Below, one piece after another: positions 57,264 to 64,000 of a stretch of DNA of 64,000 nt. A program made the translations under genes and the position numbers. Numbering within the stretch: the stretch's first letter is position 1; each line of letters opens with the position of its first letter. A model generated the notes under the pieces. It searched no databases and was not told the DNA's origin. It saw nothing but the letters and a program-made list of their open reading frames with translations. Source of the DNA: Zea mays. Lineage: Eukaryota > Streptophyta > Magnoliopsida > Poales > Poaceae. The stretch spans positions 63,258,942 to 63,322,941 of the forward strand of contig NC_050099.1 of NCBI RefSeq assembly GCF_902167145.1, given 5' to 3'.

Positions 57264-58627
57264 TGTCGGTGTTTCGGACCTGCGTGGACCCTCAGCCGAC
57301 TAGTGAATTTGTCGCTGTGTGTCCCTGCCCAGATGGGTTGATGCAAGATGGAACACAAGAGGGAGGATGAGGCTTATATTATCTTGCACCGGGGTGCTCG
57401 TAGTAGGGGTTACAAGCGTCGAGAGAGAGAGAGGGAGAGGGTTCGACCCTGAGGTGAGCTGTCTGAGTTAGCCTCCTCTGCGTTTCTCTCCTTCTGCCTG
57501 CCTCTCTCGCCCCCCCTTTGGGAAGGCCCTGGACATCCCCTTTTATAGATACAAGGAGATGGTCCAGCTGTACAATGGGGGTGTAGCTATGTGCTAACGT
57601 GGCCGGCGGAGAAGTGCTTGAGCCCTGTATATGTGCTAACGTGGCCGTCGGAGAAGTGCTTGAGCCCTGTAGAAGCGTAGCTGATGGTGCGGCCCAGGGT
57701 CCTGCTGACGTTTCTTTGCCTTTGTAGGGAGTTTGAGAGCAATCGACGTCATGGACGCATGCAGGGAACCATCATTACCTGTTGCCGGAGTAATTGAGAT
57801 GGGACACCGGTCTTGTTCCTTCATAGCCTGAGTCAGCTAGCTAGAGGTAGGGTAATGATGTATCCCCTGCGGTGCGGTCGGTCCGAGGTCGAGGTCGGGC
57901 GAGGCGGAGACTTCTCCTGAGGCCGAGGCTGAGGTCGGGCGAGGTTGTGACTCCTCCCGAGGCCGAGGCACTGGCCGAGGCCCGAGGTCGAGCGAGGCGG
58001 AGACCTTCTCCTGAGGCCGAGGCTGAGGCTGAGGCCTGGGGTCGGGCGAGGCAGAGACCTTCTCTCGAGGTCGAGGCTGAGGCCGAGGCCTGAGGTCGGG
58101 CAAGGCGGAGCTCCCTGTTGCGCCCGAGGCTGAACTCGGGGGAGGTCGTGACTTACTGCCGTTGGTTTTACCCTGGTGGTTGGCACAGTAGTCGGAACGG
58201 GGTGAATAGTGTTGTTTTCCTGTCAGAACGATTAGAAAAGGGGGCGAAGTGACTGCGGTCACTTCGACTTTGCCGACTGACGCGCGCATGTCAGGATAAG
58301 GTGTTAGGCGATCCCCGCATTAAATGTGCATGTGATACGGTCGATAGGTGAGGCGATTTGGCCGAGGTTGCTGCACGACAAAGTTTGCCCGAGCTTGGCT
58401 TCGGGCGAGCCGAGGGTGCGCCCACTGCCTGAGGATGCCCTCGGGCGAGGCGTGAATCCGTCCGGGACTGCTGTTCTTGCCCGAGGCTGGGCTCAGATGA
58501 GATTGCGTCCCTTGGTAGATGGGGCCTTGACTTGAACCGTGCCTATCAGTCTTTACGGTTTGTTCTGAAGATGTTTTCTAGCCATGTTAAGGAGTATTGG
58601 GGGTACCCCTAATTACGGTACCCGACA
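57264..58627 (-). repeat. 5' LTR of T
   Basis: 1364 bp, TGTCGGTG...GTACCCGACA, pairing with 274-1623. TATA box at 57542-57547 (minus). Length differences come from C runs near 57510 and the minisatellite at about 57886-58114. Confidence 0.93.
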
Positions 58628-58632
58628 CTATA

Positions 58633-61600
58633 CTAGCCATCTTTTTATCAACCCTTCTTGTTCACTGGAATGCTACGTGTAAGTCAGTGACCAAGTCTTC
58701 ATGTTCGAGAAGTAACGGCGATCCGAATCGATTATTACTCAGCTGAGGATCTCCAATCACAGGACATATGTAGCACTTAACCCTTGCATATGTCAACTTG
58801 CCACCGAGGTTCTTAAGACCAATCAGGCTCACGCCAACCGAGAGCACAGATACACCATCGTCCAGCCTCTTGCCACGAAGGGTACACGCATCTCTCTCCA
58901 TCTCTCCACTCCCATTGCGTGTTATCTTATTCTGGTATTAGTCTGCCCGAGGCCAAGCTTACCCATGATGAGGCATGTGACCAGTTAAAGGGTCCTCGGT
59001 CAGCAGGCCTACATCGACAAGGTCCTTAATCGACTCAGACGGAGACACTACACCGAGACTCTTTTCTCTTGCAAGTCACCCGCCCGGTCTCAGCTTTATT
59101 ATTTTCAACCCAAATTTTGGTACCTGACAAAGGTACATATTTTCCGATGTTGAACCCATCATGGCCATGATGGATCCACCATCAAGTTTTATTTTTGAAA
59201 ACATCTCATCCCACTTGAAGCATCATCTTTTGTCAAAACAAAACATTTTGTTTTTCTAGAGCAAGGCTAAGCATCAGAAAAACTTTTTTATAAAACAGGT
59301 GATCAAGGAAAAGTAATCAATTTTCCAAGGAAGGAAATGCATCAATTGTTTAGCACACAACTCCTATCACCTAATGCATCAAGCAAGTGAGAAAGATTTT
59401 AAAATAGCAAGGAGGTGGAAAATGCACCGGTGCTTGCCTTGTGTTATAGGGGAGTCGAGCTCTGCTCCACAAATATTGAAATAAAAGTAGTTCCCGGCAT
59501 GTGGGTCTTCAGGTGGTGGTGTAGCTCTTCTTTCTTCAACCTCTACTTCTTCGTTTTCTATATATTAATCATATATAACCATGAATGCTCATGTAATGCT
59601 TATGAAAATGCAATAATAGAAAAGGTCTATCAAATTGTATCTTGAATACAATTTTCCTTCACGGTACTCCAGGAAACTAGGGTTTTTAGAGTCAGTATTC
59701 TATTTCATAGGGCAGACACCACTTAGAGAATTAGGGTTTTGGGGTTTAGGTATCAAACATTGACCAAATCAAGTCAAACTCCACCCAAGGTTTCTAAATA
59801 TCATTTTAAGTTTACCCAAAAAGTTTGGTGATTTTTGGAGTTACTAAGTAATTTCTAAAATTCTAGGAGTATAGGTTTTAGCTATTCTAATTACTTCATA
59901 ATTCCTGGCTTGAATCCTAAAATTATTTTTATTAAATACTATAGAAATTTAGAAGTCTAACAAAATTGATCTCACATTTTTAGCATTTTTCTAAATTTTT
60001 CTATGGATTTCCAAAGGCTGGCAGAAAAGGAAAAAGGAAAAGAATCAATAGTACTGGGCTAAATTCAGCCCAAGACGGCCCACGATAGGCAAAATACCCC
60101 TGCGCGCGCCCGCGCTGTTGGTTTTGTAGAAATGTCCCTACCGGTTCAAAAATCAGAACAGCAGTCCTCGGCACTATTCACATGTCTCACTGACACTTGC
60201 AGATAGGCCCTCCCTCTTCTTTCTCTTCACAACCTGCGGTCCTCGGCGGCGAACGGCGCCAGGCCGAGCTCCGGCGAGCTTGTACTCGCCAGAATAAGCA
60301 ACGGCTAGCCCTCCCCTTTGCTGGACACCGAATTCAACCCTACACGACCATTTCCCCTCACTTAATTGCTAGATTTGAGCTCTAAATCACCCTGCCCACG
60401 GTGACAGCGGGATCAATGCACAGCATGCAGCGTTCCCGGTGATCTACCCCAGTCTAGTGCAATTGGTTGTGCCAATGAGCTTCAAGGGCATATAAGGGTA
60501 CTGAAACAAGAGAGCAGAGGACATGATCGGACCTGAAACGCACTGGCCACGGTGAGGTTACTTCGCACGGTGCTATGGACCGATTTGGGAAAGTGAGCAA
60601 TTCGGGGGCTCTGGTGGACAATTGAAGGCACGAGTTGATGGGTTGGGTGCTTGACTACCTTGCGGAAACGACGGCATGCTCAATTTATAGGATCCCCGAG
60701 CGGTGGCCCGTGAATTTGAGATGGCACGATGGCGGTCGGAGAGAGAGGAGAGTACTGTTGCAAGAGATTCATGGCTTTTACCGTGGCGAGCTCACTAGCG
60801 ATCACCGGACGTGTGTAATACGAGCTACTGCGACGTGGTAGAGCACCCAAGTACGTGGCGCATGGTGGATAGGCGGCTAGCTCTAGTGAGTTATCTGAAT
60901 CGGCCGTGAGTCAGGAGAACATCATGGCCAGGGCGAAACAGTGGCCTGAGTTCATCCACGATGCGATATTTCTTACCTTTAAGAGTTATCTGCACCCCAC
61001 TGAGCACGGATCGCAACGGCGACGAGGATCATGGCGCGAAGTCACCGGCGGCGAGGGGGCTGAATCTGGGATCATGTTCAGTTTACTGTACAATCAGACT
61101 CCATTCAGACGCCTGATAGAGCAATTTGTAGTGCCCAGATCTCAGATTTTCGTGTAAGAACTTGCTAATTCATCTGTAACAAACTTGTAGCTCTATATAC
61201 CAGCTACGAATTTGCTATAGGGATCTTACCCATTTGCTTATCTCCTTGAGCAAGAATCGAGCCCAAAGTTCCTCAGAACTAACTGGTAGTCAGTATTCAG
61301 TCTCAGAGTGGTCTGACAGCCAGACTTCTGGTCCTTTTAACTTCTAATTTTGTACAATACCAAGGCTTAAGCACTTAAGCAAAGTTGTTCTCCTTTCCTG
61401 GCTCTACAAGTTTGATGTGTTGACCCTAGGAAAATTCCTTGTATTTTTAGAACTACAGAGCTCCAAAGTCAGCCCTGTTCACTGGTTTTCAGACTTAGCC
61501 ACACATGATTCCTAGGGTACCTTTTTGCAAATAGGTCCAATTTCCATGATTTGCTTTGAAAATCCACAAAGGTGTGAACCATATGATTTGAGGTACCCTA

Positions 61601-61982
61601 ATACCTTGGTTTTTGCAATTGAGTCCAAAAGGGCACAAATTTTACACTTAGCCCCCTAGGGTTTTAATTTGGGGTTTTCCAGGGGTCTTTTCAAGGTTTT
61701 TGGCACTTTTTGGATGCCACTCAAGTCCATTAAATGTGATATCTTATGATTATTTCTCATGAGTTTTAAAGTTTTCTCATGCTTGGGCTTTATTGACACA
61801 CCTAAGCCTAGTTTAGGGTTAAGTACCCTACCCTAGGGTTTCACACATAACAAGTCACATCAATACAACTTGTTTGAAATTTTTTCCTAGTGAATGCACT
61901 CTAAATGTAACAAACACATGATATGCTAATGCTCATGATGTTATGCTCAAGTTTCAGTGACAGTAACACCAGGGGTGTTACA
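58633..61982 (-). mobile_element. Chromovirus LTR X, right part
   Basis: Continues from 273 and is collinear with A at clearly lower identity to GGGGTGTTACA at 61982 (sense start TGTAACACC, palindrome 61963-61981). TATA box on the minus strand at 60682-60689. The visible LTR totals about 3.6 kb. It disrupts the layer-0 Sirevirus protease region; atgac (61983-61987) should be its duplication, but the other copy lies outside the window. No gene inside. Confidence 0.88.
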
Positions 61983-62366
61983 ATGACAGGGGAGAAGAAG
62001 TTGTTCACCTTCTACGTCAAGAACAATGACTCCCACGACATGATCATATTTGGAGATGGGAATCAAGGCAAGGTCAAAGGTTTGGGTAAAATAGCCATCA
62101 CTACTGAGCATTCAATTTCTAATGTGTTCTTAGTAGAATTGCTTGGTTACAATTTACTTCGTGTAAGTCAATTATGTCATATGGGCTATAATTGTTTATT
62201 TGCAAATATTGATGTATCTGTCTTTAAATGAAGTGATGCTTCATTAGCTTTTAAAGATGTATTCAATGACAAGCTCTATTTAGTTGATTTCACTAAATAA
62301 AATGCCGATCTAGACGCATGTTTAATAGCTAAGACTAATATGGGCTGTCTCTGGCACCACCGTCTA
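61983..62366 (+). pseudogene. Layer-0 Sirevirus pol fragment: protease to GAG-pre-integrase
   Basis: Starts MTGEKKLFTFYVKNN immediately after X, equivalent to the residues behind the protease DSGC...HMTG of C. ITFGDNS-like IIFGDGNQGKVKGLGK and LLRVSQLCHMGYNC follow. Stops at 62229-62231 (VFK-stop) and 62298-62300 mark it as dead. It ends LWHHRL at the solo LTR. The duplication gtcta is at 62362-62366. Confidence 0.85.
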
Positions 62367-63629
62367 TGAAAGGGAAATAGGGTTAACCATTTCCTATAAT
62401 TAATTTTGGTGGTTGACGACCAACACGAACACACAGACTAACTAGTTTGTCTAGAATGTATTACAGGTGCATAGGGTTCAACATAAACCAAGAAAGAAAT
62501 TAAGTTAGGGACACAATTTAATTGGAGCAAAAGGACTTGAGCGTGCTGAAAAATGGAGCACCGGACAGTGTTCGGTGCACCAGAGCCGTACAACTCCAAA
62601 CCAGCCACTCTCAGGAATTCTAGGGCACGCTCCACTATAAATCATCGGACTGTCCGGTGTTCCATCGAACTATCCAGTGAACCAGCCGAGCAACGGCTCT
62701 CTACACCAACGGTCGACTCTGTCGCGATGAACAGTGCATGACAGAAGTCAGAGCGCATAAGTCAGAGGGCACTGGACTGTCCGGTGTGGCACTGGACTTT
62801 CTGGTGTGGCACTGGACTGTCCGGTGCAGCTAGAAGACAAAGGCTCCAACGGTCGACCAGCTCCAAACCCTAACGGTTGCGCTGACGTGGCGCGCACCGG
62901 ATAGTGCACAGTGGTTGTCCGGTGCGCCCATCGCCAGCAGAATTTAGCCAACGGCTAGAAGTGGTTGGGAGGCTACAAATACCCCCCAACCACCTCATTC
63001 ATATCCATCCAAGCGTTCTGAATTCTTCATTCATTGCAAGAGCAAACACCCAACAATCCAAGACACAATCAAAGCAATCAATCCACTCAAAGCCCCAAAA
63101 TCAACTCTAGTGCATTAGGGCCTGTGAGAGGATCACTTGTGTTCTTTGTTGCTCTTGTAGTTTGGTTTGGCCTTTTTCTTTTCCTTCTTATTCTCAAGAG
63201 ACATGTAATCGAAGCAAGAGACACCTAAGTGTGTGGTGGTCCATGTGGGGTCTAAGTGACCCGTGAGATTAAGGAAAAGGCTCACTCGGTCTAAGTGACC
63301 ATTTGAGAAATGGAAAGGGTTGAAATAGACCCGATCTTTGTGACCTCCTCAACGTGGACTAGGTTCTTTGGAACCGAACCTCGGTAAAACAAATCATCGT
63401 GCTCACTCTCCTTGATTCTTGTTTGATTTGTTTCCCCTCTCTAACGTTTCCTTGCTAGTGTGAATTTGAGTTGGCTCCCATACATCATCCGCAATCTTTG
63501 AGCAATTCCTAGAAAGAGAGATATTATTTTGACTTGAATTTAATTCTAACGCTAACCCCCGACCTTAGTGTGTGTTTAAGTTTATAAATTTTAGGTTTCG
63601 CCTATTCACCCCCCTCTAGGCGACTTTCA
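62367..63629 (+). mobile_element. Solo LTR of a Sirevirus (Copia)
   Basis: TGAAAGGGAAATAGGG...AGGCGACTTTCA, 1263 bp, duplication gtcta on both sides (62362-62366, 63630-63634). The terminal TTCACCCCCCTCTAGG block matches the sense 3' end of the C LTR, so it lies in plus orientation. It has no internal domain. It belongs to a different Sirevirus family from C. Confidence 0.9.
62559..62980 (+). promoter_or_regulatory. Sirevirus-type promoter of the solo LTR
   Basis: Degenerate palindromes (CACCGGACAGTGTTCGGTG at 62559-62577; further GGACTGTCCGGTG copies to about 62830; a last pair to about 62925) precede a weak TATA-like CTACAAAT at 62973-62980. This is the same order as in the C LTR. Confidence 0.6.
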
Positions 63630-64000
63630 GTCTAGCACATGTTGGAATGAAAAATCTTCATAAGCTTCTAAAGGGAGAACATGTGTTAGGACTAACTGAT
63701 GTTTGTTTTGAGAAAGACAGACCTTGTGCAGCGTGCATGAGTATTCTTTTTGCAGGGAAGCAGTATGGTCTTGTTATTATTGATGATTTTTCCTGCTTCA
63801 CTTGAGTATTCTTTTTGTAGCATAAAACAGAAACCCAAGGTACTATAAAGCGCTTCCTAAATGAGTTTGAGCTCAAAGTGAAGAGCGAAAATGGATCTGA
63901 ATTCAAGAATCTTCAAGTAGAAGAGTTTCTTGAGGAAGAAGGCATCAAGCATGAGTCTTCGCTCCCTACACACCACAGAAAAATGGTGTAGTAGAGAGGA
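63630..64000 (+). pseudogene. Layer-0 Sirevirus pol fragment: integrase, deleted
   Basis: Picks up exactly where 62366 stopped (LAHVGMKNLHKLLKG ... CFEKDRPCAAC). Comparison with C shows about 40 codons missing after GKQ, and a short filler insertion at 63738-63755. The core continues LVIIDDFSCFT-stop, then SENGSEFKN, FLEEEGIKHE and stops at the window edge. Continues beyond the window. Confidence 0.85.

Larger units (their letters stand above)
274..58627 (-). mobile_element. TAT-type Gypsy retrotransposon T, full length, carrying nested insertions
   Basis: The element has TG...CA LTRs at 274-1623 and 57264-58627 and a perfect 5-bp duplication, ctata, at 269-273 and 58628-58632. In sense order (right to left) it has 5' LTR, primer site, gag, protease, RT, RNase H, integrase, then an antisense gene on the plus strand, polypurine tract and 3' LTR. 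This layout (pol YVDD type, no chromodomain, antisense ORF between pol and the 3' LTR) is that of the TAT clade (Grande/RIRE2-like). A, B, C and S account for about 43.7 kb, leaving a T of about 14.6 kb. The LTRs differ at roughly 60 sites in 1350 (counted by eye), mostly transitions. I do not assign a named maize family. Confidence 0.93.

Overview
This window is intergenic DNA of a large-genome panicoid grass, most likely maize (Zea) or a close relative. I find no host gene, tRNA, rRNA, CRISPR array or bacterial-type feature. Nearly every base belongs to LTR retrotransposons nested inside one another. The host assignment rests on Sirevirus-type Copia LTRs carrying the CACCGGAC-GTCCGGTG palindrome, chromovirus (Tekay/Del-type) Gypsy elements with about 4-kb LTRs, and a TAT-type Gypsy element with an antisense accessory gene.

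Nesting, oldest to youngest, with matching 5-bp target-site duplications (TSDs) wherever both ends are visible. (0) A decayed Sirevirus pol fragment, 61983-62366 and 63630-64000 (+), split by a solo Sirevirus LTR at 62367-63629 (TSD gtcta). (1) Chromovirus LTR 'X', 1-273 plus 58633-61982, inserted in the layer-0 pol; its left end is outside the window. (2) TAT-type element 'T', 274-58627 on the minus strand, inserted in X (TSD ctata). (3) Three insertions in T: chromovirus 'A' 4085-29459 (-, TSD gaaaa), chromovirus 'B' 30505-42664 (+, TSD cccga) and chromovirus solo LTR 'S' 47698-53899 (+, TSD ctcca). (4) Sirevirus 'C' 4169-15828 (-, TSD ctaag), inside the left LTR of A. Divergence between each element's two LTRs, counted by eye, agrees with the nesting: T about 4-5%, A about 1.1%, C about 0.7%, B about 0.2%.

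Gene content. T carries a decayed gag-protease and pol on the minus strand and, facing it, a multi-exon antisense gene with its own TATA box; A and B both landed in that gene. A has an almost intact gag-pol (one stop codon) plus a small coiled-coil ORF upstream of gag. B is a young deletion derivative that lost gag and reverse transcriptase but kept integrase-chromodomain, so it must have been mobilised in trans. C has gag-pol with one frameshift and a third ORF that looks like an independent transcription unit.

The most interesting signals are: a hairpin/intron-like module shared by the four chromovirus LTR types, with different but still complementary arm sequences in one of them; LTR-type promoter palindromes, a TATA box and a 5'UTR intron in front of the third ORF of C; an exact 934-bp tandem triplication in S whose junction carries 5 bp that look like primer-binding-site sequence; and 1.7 kb of unrecognised sequence in place of the polymerase in the young element B.
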